Below are positions 35,394 through 45,308 of a stretch of DNA of 64,000 bases, piece after piece; the stretch's first letter is position 1, and each line of letters opens with the position of its first letter. The translations under genes and the position numbers were made by a program. A model generated the notes under the pieces. The model was not told where the DNA came from and did not search any database. It saw nothing but the letters and a program-made list of their open reading frames with translations. The DNA is from Halomonas sp. (GTDB taxonomy: Bacteria; Pseudomonadota; Gammaproteobacteria; Pseudomonadales; Halomonadaceae): positions 1 through 64,000 of the forward strand of contig NZ_JAKDUR010000002.1 in NCBI RefSeq assembly GCF_030457605.1, read 5' to 3'.

Positions 35394-36845
35394 TCAGAAG
35401 GAGGAGCGCGTATTATCCTGACTCGATGGCCTGAATGCCACCTCTGCGGTGCCCGAGGCGCTTTCTGACGGCGCGTCTTGCTGCTCTCCACCCTGGGCAG
35501 AAGCCAGTCCTGCTGCCTGGCTTCTGCCCAGCATGGCGTCGTCATCGTCATCCGGCGTGTCGTTCAAGGCAGGTGACGACCGGCGCCGATAACGTCCCAG
35601 AATCCACACTGCCAGCAACACCAGCGTCGCGCCGCCCAGCAGCCAGCGGTACTCACTCACGATCGCTACCATTCCGCGGCGCGCAATCGCCAGCTCGCTT
35701 GCAGGTGGCGGCACGGCAGCATTTTCTACCGGGGCCTCCGGCGCGGCGCCCCCCCCTTCTGCCGGCGACTCGGGCGTCGTGCTGCGTACTTCCTGACGTG
35801 CCAGCTCCACTTCCTGCAGCGCCAGTTCGTCGGTGAGCTGTGACATCTCTGCCTTGAGCCGGGAAACCTCTTCACGCAGCCGGTCGCGCTGCAGGGTAAT
35901 ACGCTCAAGTCTCGCTTCGGCCTGCTCAAGCTCGCTTGCCCCAACACTCTGGCCCAGCGCTCTGGCCGCCTCAAGGGCATCGCTATTCAGCGCCGGCGAC
36001 GCTACGCCTGGCTCAGCCTGCGTGTCGTCTGGAGCGCTTTCTTCCGCTTCAGCCCGGGCGGCGCCAGATGGCCCCAGCGGCACGTGAACCGGCCCGTTGG
36101 GGCCACGGATACGCCACGCGGTGTTCATGTAGTCAATGGTTTGGGCTGCCTGCGCCTTACTGCGCAACAGCATTTGCGCGGTGGTGGGTACCTTGAGCTC
36201 GGCGCCGGCGTTCATGCCGTTGATATTGCCGCTGGGAAACGCGCCGGGATTAACCGCCACCAGTGCAAGCATCACCTGCTCGATACTTGCCGAGGCGGGT
36301 TGTAAGCGTTCGGCCACATTCCACAGGGTATCTCCGCTTTTCACATAGGCCGCCTGGCTTTCAGCGACCGTTTGGGTTTCACCCTGGTCCTCCACGCCTG
36401 ACGCCGATTCATCCGGAGACGCGCCTCCTCCCCGACCGGCCGCTTTATACACATAGCCCGGGGGATCAAACAGCAACGTCACATCCCGGGTGACATCGCC
36501 ATCAGGCGAACTCAGCGTCAACAGCAGGTCAAGCCAGGGGGTATTGGCCGGTGCGGTAGAGGTCAGGCGCACTTCCGGCGCGTCGCTACCGGCATGAATT
36601 TCCGCCCGGACGCTGCCCACAAGCGCATTCCAGTCAAGCCCCACAGCCTGAAAGGCAGAGCGCTCAGCGACGCTGACACGCAACTTGTCGGGCTCGTACT
36701 GGCCGGCATCAATGAGCGGGATAGAAACATTAAGCGGCGCATGAAGATACGAGTGAACCGCGGGCTGTCCAAGCCCTAGTGCGTAAGCGATGGGGCTGGC
36801 TAACGTCAACGTGACTAGCGTTGCCAGCGCAAGTGATTGTTTCAT
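35394..36845 (-). CDS. fimV: FimV-like protein, short form without C-terminal TPR region
   Basis: FimV-type proteins are inner-membrane hub proteins that bind peptidoglycan and, in Pseudomonas, organise polar pili and cAMP signalling. From ATG 36845 the product has 483 residues. A signal peptide ends near AYALG, followed by the FimV N-terminal domain (LGQPAVHSYLHAPLNVSIPL), a LysM domain (~YVKSGDTLWNVAERLQPAS to GAELKVPT) and a coiled coil (~LERITLQRDRLREEVSRLK). One membrane segment follows near residue 415 (YRWLLGGATLVLLAVWIL), then only a short Asp- and Ser-rich cytoplasmic tail. Classical FimV is about 900 residues, with cytoplasmic TPRs and a C-terminal motif that are absent here. Position between asd and truA is the conserved fimV site. 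Confidence 0.88.
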   Translation of the reverse strand: MKQSLALATLVTLTLASPIAYALGLGQPAVHSYLHAPLNVSIPLIDAGQYEPDKLRVSVAERSAFQAVGLDWNALVGSVRAEIHAGSDAPEVRLTSTAPANTPWLDLLLTLSSPDGDVTRDVTLLFDPPGYVYKAAGRGGGASPDESASGVEDQGETQTVAESQAAYVKSGDTLWNVAERLQPASASIEQVMLALVAVNPGAFPSGNINGMNAGAELKVPTTAQMLLRSKAQAAQTIDYMNTAWRIRGPNGPVHVPLGPSGAARAEAEESAPDDTQAEPGVASPALNSDALEAARALGQSVGASELEQAEARLERITLQRDRLREEVSRLKAEMSQLTDELALQEVELARQEVRSTTPESPAEGGGAAPEAPVENAAVPPPASELAIARRGMVAIVSEYRWLLGGATLVLLAVWILGRYRRRSSPALNDTPDDDDDAMLGRSQAAGLASAQGGEQQDAPSESASGTAEVAFRPSSQDNTRSSF

Positions 36846-37021
36846 GAACGTCTCTAATTCCCTGGACCTGGCGCGATGAGGCGTCCAAAACCGCTGACAA
36901 CTCAACCGCATCACCACTGTTTATCATGAGCCCGTTATTATGTCTTATAACAACGCCGCACAAAATGCGGGATACAAAAATGCGACATAAATCATCGGTC
37001 AGCACAGATGATAGCAACGCA

Positions 37022-37058
37022 CAAAAAGCGGGCGCTTGAATCAGCGCCCGCTTTTTGT
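37022..37058 (-). terminator. Terminator of the leuCDB-asd segment
   Basis: AAAAAGCGGGCGC and GCGCCCGCTTTTT form a 13-base-pair stem with an eight-base loop, 20 bases after the asd stop. A- and T-runs on both sides make it usable in either direction. It separates asd from fimV. Confidence 0.9.
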
Positions 37059-37077
37059 GTTCCCCACTCGTGTGAGG

Positions 37078-38190
37078 TTATTGCTCGCGCAAAATCCTGA
37101 GCATGCGCTTGAGCGGTTCCGCCGCGCCCCAGAGAAGCTGGTCGCCGACGCTGAACGCCGAGAGGTATTCACCGCCCATGGCGAGCTTGCGCAGCCGGCC
37201 TACCGGCACCTGAAGCGTACCGGTGATGGCCGACGGTGTAAGCTGTTCGATGGTGGCGTCTTTTTCGTTGGGGACAACGCTTACCCACTCGTTGTGCTTC
37301 GCCAGACGGTCTTCAATTTCATCCAGCGGCACGTCTTTCCTGAGCTTGATGGTAAACGCCTGGCTGTGGGAGCGCATGGCGCCGATACGCACGCACAAGC
37401 CGTCGATGGGCACGGGGTTGTCCTCGAGACCCAGGATCTTGTTGGTCTCGGCGCTACCCTTCCACTCTTCGCGGCTCTGGCCGTTCTCAAGCTTGCTGTC
37501 GATCCACGGCAGCAGGCTGCCGGCCAGCGGCGCGCCGAAGTTGTCCGTGGGGAAGTTGCCGCTACGCATGGCCGCAGTGACCTTGCGGTCAATATCCAGA
37601 ATCGCGCTGGACGTATCCTTCAGCTCTTCGCCGACGCTGTCGCGCAACCCGCCCATCTGATTGAGCAGCTCGCGCATGTGCTTGGCACCGGAGCCGGACG
37701 CCGCCTGATACGTCATCGACGTCATCCACTCGATCATGTCGGCTTCAAACAGGCCACCCAGCCCCATCAGCATCAGGCTGACGGTGCAGTTACCACCGAC
37801 GAACGTTTTGGCACCGCTGGCCAGCTGAGCATCAATGACGCTGCGGTTGACCGGGTCGAGCACGATGGTGGCGTCGTCGGCCATGCGCAGGCTGCTGGCG
37901 GCGTCGATCCAGTAGCCTTTCCAGCCGCCGTTGCGCAGGTCAGCGTACACGGCCCTGGTGTAGTCACCGCCCTGGCAGGTGATGATCACGTCGAGCGCTT
38001 TCAGGTCTTCAAGTGCGAAGGCGTCCTTGAGTGCCGGGACATCCACGCCGATATCGGGGCCGGGCTGGCCGACCTGCGAAGTAGTGAAAAACACCGGTTC
38101 AATACCGTTGAAATCACCATCTTCGAGCATCCGCTGCATCAGCACGGAGCCCACCATACCGCGCCATCCGACAAAACCGACTTTCAACAT
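37078..38190 (-). CDS. asd: Aspartate-semialdehyde dehydrogenase
   Basis: Asd reduces aspartyl phosphate to aspartate semialdehyde, the branch point to lysine, diaminopimelate, threonine and methionine. I start at ATG 38190, behind a very strong AGGAGGA, giving 370 residues (E. coli: 367). The NADP motif [17 protein letters not shown] opens the protein and the nucleophile is Cys135 in [10 protein letters not shown], the same number as in E. coli. [14 protein letters not shown] and [12 protein letters not shown] are other signatures. It lies 72 bases downstream of leuB. There is no second asd-like (usg) gene before fimV, unlike in P. aeruginosa. Confidence 0.97.
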   Translation of the reverse strand: MLKVGFVGWRGMVGSVLMQRMLEDGDFNGIEPVFFTTSQVGQPGPDIGVDVPALKDAFALEDLKALDVIITCQGGDYTRAVYADLRNGGWKGYWIDAASSLRMADDATIVLDPVNRSVIDAQLASGAKTFVGGNCTVSLMLMGLGGLFEADMIEWMTSMTYQAASGSGAKHMRELLNQMGGLRDSVGEELKDTSSAILDIDRKVTAAMRSGNFPTDNFGAPLAGSLLPWIDSKLENGQSREEWKGSAETNKILGLEDNPVPIDGLCVRIGAMRSHSQAFTIKLRKDVPLDEIEDRLAKHNEWVSVVPNEKDATIEQLTPSAITGTLQVPVGRLRKLAMGGEYLSAFSVGDQLLWGAAEPLKRMLRILREQ

Positions 38191-38262
38191 GAAAAAGTCC
38201 TCCTGAAAAATGTGCCGGCCATTATACACGATTTGACCGGCACGTTTTTTTATCCGGCACGT

Positions 38263-39342
38263 TTACACGGCGGCAAACGCCTCGAGCACGGCGTCGCCCA
38301 TGGCGCGGGTGCCGATGGCGCGGTCGCCGTGGTCGGCCAGATCGGCGGTACGCAGGCCGTCGTCCAGCACACTGCCCACGGCACGCTCAATGCGTTCTGC
38401 CATGGCGTTTTCGTCCAGCGAGTAGCGCAGCATCATGGCAACCGAGAGCATCATCGCCAGCGGGTTGGCCAGGTTCTTTCCGGCGATATCCGGCGCGCTA
38501 CCGTGGCAAGGCTCGTACATGCCCTGTCCGGACGCGTTGAGCGAAGCCGACGGCAGCATGCCAATGGAGCCGGTGAGCATGGCAGCGGCGTCCGAGAGAA
38601 TATCGCCGAACATGTTGCCGGTCACCACCACGTCGAACTGCTTGGGCGCACGCACCAGCTGCATGGCGGCGTTATCCACGTACATGTGGGAAAGCTCGAC
38701 GTCGGGGTATTCCGGCGACAATCGCTCCATCACTTCGCGCCACAGAATGGTGACTTCGAGCACGTTGGCTTTATCCACCGAGCACAGCTTTTTGCCGCGC
38801 TTTTGCGCCATTTCAAAGGCCACACGACCGATGCGCTCGATTTCCGACTCGCTGTAAACGTAGGTGTTGTAACCCACACGCTCGCCGCCTCGCTCTTCAA
38901 TGCCCCGGGGCTGGCCAAAGTAAATGCCACCGGTGAGCTCGCGCACGATCATGATATCGAGCCCCGAGACCAGCTCGGGCTTGAGACTTGAGGCGTCCGC
39001 CAGCTGCGGGTACAAAAGCGCCGGGCGCAGGTTGCCGAACAGGCCGAGATTCTTGCGCAGGCCCAAAAGCCCCTTCTCAGGACGTTTGGACAAGTCTTCG
39101 ATGGCGTCCCACCTGGGCCCGCCAACCGCGCCCAACAGTATCGCATCGGCCGCCTTGGCTTTTTCGAGCGTGGCGATCGGTAGCGGCTCGCCGTGGGCGT
39201 CATAGGCCGACCCGCCCACCAGCGCTTCTTCCACCTCGATATCCAGCCCGGCCTTTTGGCAGGCTTCCAGCAGACGCGCCGCCTGGGCGGCAATTTCCGG
39301 GCCAATGCCGTCACCCGGGAGTAAAAGTACCTTGCGTGTCAT
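38263..39342 (-). CDS. leuB: 3-isopropylmalate dehydrogenase
   Basis: LeuB oxidatively decarboxylates 3-isopropylmalate, the third leucine-specific step. From ATG 39342, with AAGGAA upstream, it has 359 residues. The start is [21 protein letters not shown], then [26 protein letters not shown] and [19 protein letters not shown], the substrate and NAD signatures. It follows leuD by 44 bases. Confidence 0.97.
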   Translation of the reverse strand: MTRKVLLLPGDGIGPEIAAQAARLLEACQKAGLDIEVEEALVGGSAYDAHGEPLPIATLEKAKAADAILLGAVGGPRWDAIEDLSKRPEKGLLGLRKNLGLFGNLRPALLYPQLADASSLKPELVSGLDIMIVRELTGGIYFGQPRGIEERGGERVGYNTYVYSESEIERIGRVAFEMAQKRGKKLCSVDKANVLEVTILWREVMERLSPEYPDVELSHMYVDNAAMQLVRAPKQFDVVVTGNMFGDILSDAAAMLTGSIGMLPSASLNASGQGMYEPCHGSAPDIAGKNLANPLAMMLSVAMMLRYSLDENAMAERIERAVGSVLDDGLRTADLADHGDRAIGTRAMGDAVLEAFAAV

Positions 39343-39386
39343 GCGAATTCCTTGTGTCGTCTTGGGTTGTTCCAGAACGCCGGGTA

Positions 39387-40034
39387 TCAAGCACTATCCC
39401 GGAACAGCCATGGGCGCCTGACGCGATGGCCGGCCTCGAACTCGCGGATGGCCGCTTCATCGGTCAGGGTAATGCCGATGTCGTCCAGCCCTTCGAGCAG
39501 GCAATGTTTGCGAAACGCATCAACGTCAAAGCTGAGCTGCTCGCCATTGGGCGTGGTGATCTGCTGGTTTGCCAAATCCACATCCAGCGCGTAGCCCTCT
39601 TTGACCTCAACGGCCTTGAACAGGCGGTCCACTGTATCTTCGTCAAGCTGGATCAACAGCAGGCCGTTCTTGAACGCGTTGTTGTAGAAAATATCGGCAA
39701 AGCTCGGCGCGATCACCACGCGAAAGCCGAAGTCTTCAAGCGCCCAGGGCGCGTGCTCGCGCGAGCTACCGCAACCGAAGTTGCGCCGCGCGAGCAGCAC
39801 TTCAGCATTTTGGTAGCGCGGCTTGTTGAGCACGAAATCCGGATTGATCGGACGATGGGTGCAGTCCTGACCAGGCTGGCCTTCATCCAGGTAACGCAGC
39901 TCGTCAAACAGGTTGACGCCAAAGCCGGTGCGCTTGATCGACTTCAAGAACTGCTTGGGGATAATCAGATCGGTATCGACGTTGGCTCGGTCAAGCGGCG
40001 CGACCGCGCCTTCAAAACGGGTAAACTTTTTCAT
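39387..40034 (-). CDS. leuD: 3-isopropylmalate dehydratase small subunit
   Basis: LeuD carries the swivel domain of isopropylmalate isomerase and works as a heterodimer with LeuC. The 215-residue length is normal. Motifs include [35 protein letters not shown] and [19 protein letters not shown]. It starts three bases after the leuC stop, so the subunits should be made together. Confidence 0.97.
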   Translation of the reverse strand: MKKFTRFEGAVAPLDRANVDTDLIIPKQFLKSIKRTGFGVNLFDELRYLDEGQPGQDCTHRPINPDFVLNKPRYQNAEVLLARRNFGCGSSREHAPWALEDFGFRVVIAPSFADIFYNNAFKNGLLLIQLDEDTVDRLFKAVEVKEGYALDVDLANQQITTPNGEQLSFDVDAFRKHCLLEGLDDIGITLTDEAAIREFEAGHRVRRPWLFRDSA

Positions 40035-40037
40035 GGC

Positions 40038-41489
40038 TCAGGCCTTTTTCGCGTGGCTTGCATCGTTGGCGGGCAGGCGGCGCACATCAACAAAGTGGCC
40101 GGCAATCGCGGCGGCGGCAGCCATGGCCGGGCTGACCAGATGGGTGCGGCCACCATAGCCCTGACGCCCCTCGAAGTTGCGGTTGGAGGTGGACGCGCAG
40201 TGCTCGCCGGCGCCGAGCTTGTCGGCGTTCATCGCCAGACACATCGAGCAGCCCGGCTCGCGCCATTCAAAGCCCGCGTCGATGAAGATTTTATCCAGCC
40301 CTTCTTCTTCGGCCTGGCGCTTCACCAGCCCCGAGCCCGGCACCACCATGGCAAGCATGATCGTATCAGCGACCTTTTGGCCCTTGGCCACGGCGGCAGC
40401 TTCGCGCAGGTCTTCAATGCGCGAGTTGGTGCACGAACCGATGAATACCTTATCCAGGCGGATATCGGTGATTTTCTGGTTGGCGGAAAGCCCCATGTAC
40501 TCAAGCGCGCGGGTGTGGCTGGTGGCGATGGTATCGTCCGCTGCGGCTTTGGGATCAGGCACCTGGCCGGAAATGCCGGTGACCATCTCGGGGCTGGTGC
40601 CCCAGCTGACCTGCGGCTCGATGTCGGTGGCGTCAAGGGTGACAACCTTGTCAAACGCCGCACCGGCGTCAGAGACCAGCTTGCGCCAGTCAGCCACGGC
40701 GGCATCCCACTGCTCGCCGGTGGGCGAGTACGGACGGTTGCCGATGTAGTCGATGGTGGTGTCGTCAACGGCGATCATGCCTACCCGGGCGCCCGCTTCG
40801 ATGGCCATGTTGCACACCGTCATGCGCCCTTCCATGGAAAGCCCTTCAATCGCACTGCCGGCAAACTCGATGGCATGGCCGGTGCCGCCGGCCGTGCCGA
40901 TCTTGCCGATAATCGCCAGCACTACGTCCTTGGCGGTAACACCCAGGCCCAACTCGCCTTCCACGCGCACCTGCATGTTCTTCATCTTTTGCGTGAGCAG
41001 GCACTGGGTAGCCAGCACATGCTCCACTTCCGAGGTGCCGATGCCGTGGGCCAGCGCGCCAAACGCACCGTGGGTGGCTGTGTGGGAGTCGCCGCAAACC
41101 ACCGTCATGCCGGGAAGCGTTGCGCCCTGCTCGGGGCCTACCACGTGAACGATGCCCTGGCGCGGATCATTGATACCGAATTCGACGATGTCGTATTCGC
41201 GGCAGTTGTCGTCCAGCGTCTCGACCTGAATCAATGACACCGGGTCCTTGATGCCCTTGTTGCCCTGGGCGCGCTCGACGGTGGTCGTGGGCACGTTATG
41301 GTCGGCGGTGGCAAGGTTGGCATCCAACCGCCACGGTTTGCGCCCAGCCAGGCGAAGACCTTCAAAAGCCTGGGGTGAAGTGACTTCATGGAGCATGTGG
41401 CGGTCGATATAAATCAGCGCGGTGCCGTCGTCGCGCTGCTTGACCAGATGCTGCTCCCAGAGTTTGTCGTAAAGCGTTTGAGCTGCCAT
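40038..41489 (-). CDS. leuC: 3-isopropylmalate dehydratase large subunit
   Basis: LeuC holds the [4Fe-4S] cluster that isomerises 2- to 3-isopropylmalate. From ATG 41489, behind GGGAGAG, it has 483 residues, slightly longer than the E. coli protein (466). The cluster cysteines are in [13 protein letters not shown] and [10 protein letters not shown] plus the early [15 protein letters not shown] region. It begins the minus-strand leuC-leuD-leuB-asd unit and is divergent from a LysR-family gene that may regulate it. Confidence 0.97.
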   Translation of the reverse strand: MAAQTLYDKLWEQHLVKQRDDGTALIYIDRHMLHEVTSPQAFEGLRLAGRKPWRLDANLATADHNVPTTTVERAQGNKGIKDPVSLIQVETLDDNCREYDIVEFGINDPRQGIVHVVGPEQGATLPGMTVVCGDSHTATHGAFGALAHGIGTSEVEHVLATQCLLTQKMKNMQVRVEGELGLGVTAKDVVLAIIGKIGTAGGTGHAIEFAGSAIEGLSMEGRMTVCNMAIEAGARVGMIAVDDTTIDYIGNRPYSPTGEQWDAAVADWRKLVSDAGAAFDKVVTLDATDIEPQVSWGTSPEMVTGISGQVPDPKAAADDTIATSHTRALEYMGLSANQKITDIRLDKVFIGSCTNSRIEDLREAAAVAKGQKVADTIMLAMVVPGSGLVKRQAEEEGLDKIFIDAGFEWREPGCSMCLAMNADKLGAGEHCASTSNRNFEGRQGYGGRTHLVSPAMAAAAAIAGHFVDVRRLPANDASHAKKA

Positions 41490-41585
41490 GTTCTCTCCCG
41501 GGCGGATGCCCTGTGCCAATCGTTGGGCGCTAACACCCAAGGATTAAAATACGATCTTTTGCCGCTATTATTGTGCGTTACCGTT

Positions 41586-41644
41586 GCAGCATATGGCTGC
41601 TAGTGTTGCTCGCCGTGCAGATAAATGCAATTCATGTTATTTAT
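41586..41644. promoter_or_regulatory. Inverted repeats in the leuC-LysR divergent region
   Basis: GCAGC-ATATG-GCTGC at 41586-41600 and ATAAAT-N12-ATTTAT at 41621-41644 are two dyads in the 181-base divergent region. The second has LysR-site character (AT-rich ends, about 11-12 bases between arms). Both are candidates for binding by the adjacent LysR protein. Confidence 0.35.
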
Positions 41645-41670
41645 GTATCGCATTCCCAAAAGGAATAGAA

Positions 41671-42591
41671 ATGGATACCCAGAGCCTGCAGGCTTTTCTG
41701 GCCGTGGCCGACTGCCAGAGCTTCTCTCGGGCAGCGGAGCAACTGCACCTGACCCAGCCGGCCATCAGCAAGCGCATTGCGGTGCTGGAAAGCCAGGTCA
41801 ACACCCGGCTGTTCGACCGCATTGGGCGGCGTATTTCGCTCACCGAGGCCGGGCAGCTGTTAATGCCTCAGGCCCGGCGTATCCTCATGGCAGTAGACGA
41901 TAGCCGCCGGGCGCTGGCCAACTTATCCGGCCAGGTGGGTGGGCAGCTGAGCCTTGCCACCAGTCACCATATCGGCCTGCACCGTTTGCCGCCGCTGCTG
42001 AAGCGCTATACCCAGAACCATCCTGATGTACACATGGCGCTGCGTTTTCTGGATTCCGAACAGGCCTATCAGGGCGTGCTCGACGGCACGCTGGAAATCG
42101 CCATTGTCACACTCGCGCCCGAACCCCACGATCAGCTTGAGGTAGTGCCAATCTGGGTAGACCGCATGCGCTTTGTCTGTGCGGCGGATCATCCGCTGCG
42201 CCATGCATCTGCGTTGACGCTTGCAAAACTGTGCCAACACGACTGCGTGCTGCCCGGCGCCCAGACGTTCACCCGTGCGCTGCTGCGCCGGCGGCTGGAG
42301 CGCTGCGGGCTTGAACTTGAGGCCAGCATGTCGACCAACTATCTGGAAACCTTGAAAATGATGTGTAGCGTAGGACTCGGGTGGAGCCTTTTACCCGAGC
42401 GCATGATCGACCACGAGCTGGTAGCGCTTGAGGTTGACACCCCGCCGCTTTATCGCCCGCTGGGCTATCTGGTGCATAAAAACCGCACGCTATCCAACGC
42501 CGCCCGCCGCCTGATCGAAGAGCTTGAACAGGCACAGGAAAGCGGCGCCAGACACTGGACTACATTTACCGGTCAGGAAACCACACCATGA
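41671..42591 (+). CDS. LysR-family transcriptional regulator
   Basis: From ATG 41671, behind AAAAGGAAT, the product has 306 residues. The winged helix-turn-helix is at about 1-60 (LQAFLAVADCQSFSRAAEQL, LTQPAISKRIAVLE), followed by the effector domain from ~90 (GGQLSLATSHHIGLHRLPP). It is divergent from leuC and overlaps the downstream symporter gene by four bases (ATGA), so it may control both. A LysR gene at this place beside leuC is common in pseudomonads. Its ligand is unknown. Confidence 0.9.
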   Translation: MDTQSLQAFLAVADCQSFSRAAEQLHLTQPAISKRIAVLESQVNTRLFDRIGRRISLTEAGQLLMPQARRILMAVDDSRRALANLSGQVGGQLSLATSHHIGLHRLPPLLKRYTQNHPDVHMALRFLDSEQAYQGVLDGTLEIAIVTLAPEPHDQLEVVPIWVDRMRFVCAADHPLRHASALTLAKLCQHDCVLPGAQTFTRALLRRRLERCGLELEASMSTNYLETLKMMCSVGLGWSLLPERMIDHELVALEVDTPPLYRPLGYLVHKNRTLSNAARRLIEELEQAQESGARHWTTFTGQETTP

Positions 42592-43853
42592 CGTTATGGA
42601 TGCAGAGATCATGGAAAACCTATCGCGATACGCCGCTGGTGCTGAAAATGGCGGTCGGGTTTTTATTGGGCATTGCCGTTGCGCTGATTTTTCGTGAGCA
42701 GGCCGCCCTGCTCAAACCCTTGGGCACCCTGCTGATTCACCTGCTGAGTCTAATTGCCATTCCGGTGATTTTTCTTACCGTGGTGCTGGCCGTCAGCCAG
42801 ATGAACCTCTCCCAGCTGGGCAAAGTGGGCGGCAAGCTGCTGCTTTACTATCTGACCAGCACGGCCCTTGCGGTGCTGATTGGCGTGTCGCTGGCACTGC
42901 TCTTCAGCCCCGGCGAAGGCATCACGCTGCCTGGCGCCTCGGTCGATAAGCCGGATATCCCGCATTTTTCCGATATTCTGCTGCACATCGTCCCGCGCAA
43001 TATCTTCGCCGCGTTTACCGCCGGTAACCTGATGGCCATCCTGTTCGTCGCGATTATCATCGGCATGGCGGTGTCTACCATGCTGTTTTCCAGCGATGAC
43101 ACAATGCGCGACCACGGCGCGACACTCGACCGCTTCTTTACCGCGATGAACGAAATGTTCTACCGCCTGCTGAACGGTATCTTGCTGTATGCGCCTATCG
43201 GCGTCTTCGCCATCAGCGCTTCCACGTTTGGCAGCCAGGGCTGGGCGACGCTGAAATCATTGCTGTATTTTACCGGGGTGTTCTACCTGGGGCTGATCAT
43301 TCTCTGGGGCGTGGTTTATACCGCCTTTATCAGTGTGTCCCGGCACTCGGTGGGCGCGTTTTACAAAAACATTCGTGAAGCCTTCACCACGGCATTTTTT
43401 ACCTCCAGCAGCATTGCGACCCTGCCCATTGCGATAAAAGCGGCAAAAAAAGCCGGCGTGTCGGAAAAAACCGCGAATTTCTCCCTGCCCCTCGGCGCCA
43501 TCTTCAACTCCGACGGCGGCGCCCTGCGCATGGGTGTATCGCTGGTGTTTGCCGCCAACATTACCGGGCTGGACCTGTCGTTCAGCGGCTTTGTGATTAT
43601 CGTGGTGATCGGCACGCTGCTCTCGGTGGGCACCGCCGGCGTACCCGCGGCGGGGCTGGTCACGCTGTCCGCCGTGCTCAGCATGTTCGGACTGCCGCTT
43701 GAAGTGGTCGCGCTGATCGCCGGCGTCGATGCGCTGATCGGCATGGGCGGCACCGCGCTCAACGTCACCGGCGATATCGTCGGCGCCGCCGTGGTCGACG
43801 ACGAGAAGCCGGCGACGCATGAAAAGAACGTGCCGGAACCGCTGACGGACTAA
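42588..43853 (+). CDS. Dicarboxylate/amino acid:cation symporter (DAACS family)
   Basis: The 421-residue protein belongs to the glutamate/aspartate/dicarboxylate symporter fold (GltP, DctA). It has about eight membrane segments and the two re-entrant hairpin signatures: FFTSSSIATLPIAIKAA with the serine-rich motif, and SVGTAGVPAAGLVTL. SLPLGAIFNSDGGALRMG is the helix 7 region that binds sodium and substrate (family usually NMDG, here NSDG). GMGGTALNVTGDIVGA is the helix 8 substrate motif. The substrate is probably an acidic or small neutral amino acid or a dicarboxylate. It is translationally coupled to the LysR gene. Confidence 0.92.
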   Translation: MTLWMQRSWKTYRDTPLVLKMAVGFLLGIAVALIFREQAALLKPLGTLLIHLLSLIAIPVIFLTVVLAVSQMNLSQLGKVGGKLLLYYLTSTALAVLIGVSLALLFSPGEGITLPGASVDKPDIPHFSDILLHIVPRNIFAAFTAGNLMAILFVAIIIGMAVSTMLFSSDDTMRDHGATLDRFFTAMNEMFYRLLNGILLYAPIGVFAISASTFGSQGWATLKSLLYFTGVFYLGLIILWGVVYTAFISVSRHSVGAFYKNIREAFTTAFFTSSSIATLPIAIKAAKKAGVSEKTANFSLPLGAIFNSDGGALRMGVSLVFAANITGLDLSFSGFVIIVVIGTLLSVGTAGVPAAGLVTLSAVLSMFGLPLEVVALIAGVDALIGMGGTALNVTGDIVGAAVVDDEKPATHEKNVPEPLTD

Positions 43854-43972
43854 CGGCTACTTGCCCTGGTCCCTGCCTGCAAGAGGCCTGACCGGCGACG
43901 CGGGACATCACGCGCTGGCTTTTGTTCCGCGTTGCCGTTAGCCTGCCGATGGTTTTTCTCAGGAAGGCGGCC

Positions 43973-45292
43973 ATGCACGAAAGCACTCCTCGGCAGCGCA
44001 TCGCGGGCGGTTTGATTCTGCTCGCGCTGCTCTTGCAAATTGCCGGATTCAGCGGCGTTATCAGCACGACCTACGCGGTGAGTTACGGCCTGTGGCTTGC
44101 CGTGGCACTGCTGTGGCGCGACATTCCGCTACGCTCGCGCCGCCAGGCTGGCGTGCTCATTGCGCTGGGCATTGGCATGCTGCTCATCGCGCGATTCGGC
44201 TACGGCGCCCGGGTCAACTGGCCAGGCATGTTCACCCACAACGCCTTTGTGGTGGCGATGCTGGTGGGGGTGAGCTTTATCGCGCTGATTGGCACCCGAG
44301 GCAATCGCCAAACCGAAGGGCATCGCCTGGCCGGCACCGGCGGCGTGCTGCGCACCTGGCTGGGGGTGCATTTTCTCGGCACGATTCTGAATCTTTCCGC
44401 GGTGTTCATGGTGGGCGATCGGCTTTCCCGAGACACGCCGCTTTCCACACCGCAGCTGCTGGCACTCAATCGCGGGCTTTCAAGCGCGGCGCTGTGGTCG
44501 CCTTTTTTCGCCTCCATGGGCGTGGTGATCGCGCTGGTGCCCGACATGCAGTATGGCTACGTGGCGCTGGCCGGGTTTCCGCTGGCCATGTGCGCAGGGC
44601 TATTCACGACCCTTGAGCTTCGCCGGCGCTTCGACCTGACCGAGGTTGAAGGCTTTTCACTGGCGCCTCAAAGCCTGCTGATGCCGCTGTGCATGGCCGC
44701 GCTGGTCATGCTGTTTCACTTCTGGCTGACGCCAGAGCTTTCCATTGTCAGCATCATCACGTTTTTGCTGCCCTCGGTGGCGCTTGCTTTCAACCTGCCC
44801 CACGGCCCCGTTTATGCGCTGCGCCGGGTGCACCAGCACAGCATGACTCGGCTACCGGCCATGCGCGGGGAAATTTCGCTGTTTCTCGCCGCCGGGCTTT
44901 TCACCCTGGGGCTTTCCACACTGGTAGATGCCGTGACGCAGGAGCAATGGACGCTGTTTGCCCGGTTCGGCACGCTCGAAGCCATGGCCAGTTTTGTGGT
45001 GATCGTGCTGAGCGCCATACTCGGGTTGCATCCGATTATCGGTGTGTCAACGCTGGCGTCGATTCTTGCCCTTGAAGGCAGTGCGCAAACGCTGTTTGCT
45101 TTTGTCGCATTGGCGGCCTGGGCGGTGGGCACCGCCGTAGGGCCACTTTCGGGGATCAATCTGTCGTTGCAGGGGCGCTACGGCATCAGCGGGTATTACC
45201 TGATGAAACACAACCTCGGTTATGCCGGAGTCATGGGCGCATTGGCGTTGATTGCCATTGCCGTGCTGGCCGCATTACTCGGCCAGCACTGA
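43973..45292 (+). CDS. Polytopic membrane protein of unknown function
   Basis: I do not recognise the family. From ATG 43973, behind AGGAAGG, the product has 439 residues and about 11-12 hydrophobic segments. Features that may help: HNAFVVAMLVGVSFIALIG, RTWLGVHFLGTILNLSAVFM, SSAALWSPFFASMGVVIAL, and LGLHPIIGVSTLASILAL near the end, with AVGTAVGPLSGINLSLQGRYG. The pattern of paired half motifs and the P/G-rich re-entrant-like stretches resembles ion-transporter (IT) superfamily carriers, but this is an impression only. It follows the symporter gene by 119 bases in the same direction and converges on the ybeL-type gene with 16 bases between. Confidence 0.85.
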   Translation: MHESTPRQRIAGGLILLALLLQIAGFSGVISTTYAVSYGLWLAVALLWRDIPLRSRRQAGVLIALGIGMLLIARFGYGARVNWPGMFTHNAFVVAMLVGVSFIALIGTRGNRQTEGHRLAGTGGVLRTWLGVHFLGTILNLSAVFMVGDRLSRDTPLSTPQLLALNRGLSSAALWSPFFASMGVVIALVPDMQYGYVALAGFPLAMCAGLFTTLELRRRFDLTEVEGFSLAPQSLLMPLCMAALVMLFHFWLTPELSIVSIITFLLPSVALAFNLPHGPVYALRRVHQHSMTRLPAMRGEISLFLAAGLFTLGLSTLVDAVTQEQWTLFARFGTLEAMASFVVIVLSAILGLHPIIGVSTLASILALEGSAQTLFAFVALAAWAVGTAVGPLSGINLSLQGRYGISGYYLMKHNLGYAGVMGALALIAIAVLAALLGQH

Positions 45293-45308
45293 GTCACCGG
45301 ATCAGGGA

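Noticed and set aside
37036-41237. Two long plus-strand frames (651 and 749 codons) opposite asd, leuB, leuD and leuC
   Set aside because: The minus strand carries four complete, well-recognised enzymes; the plus frames show shadow composition.
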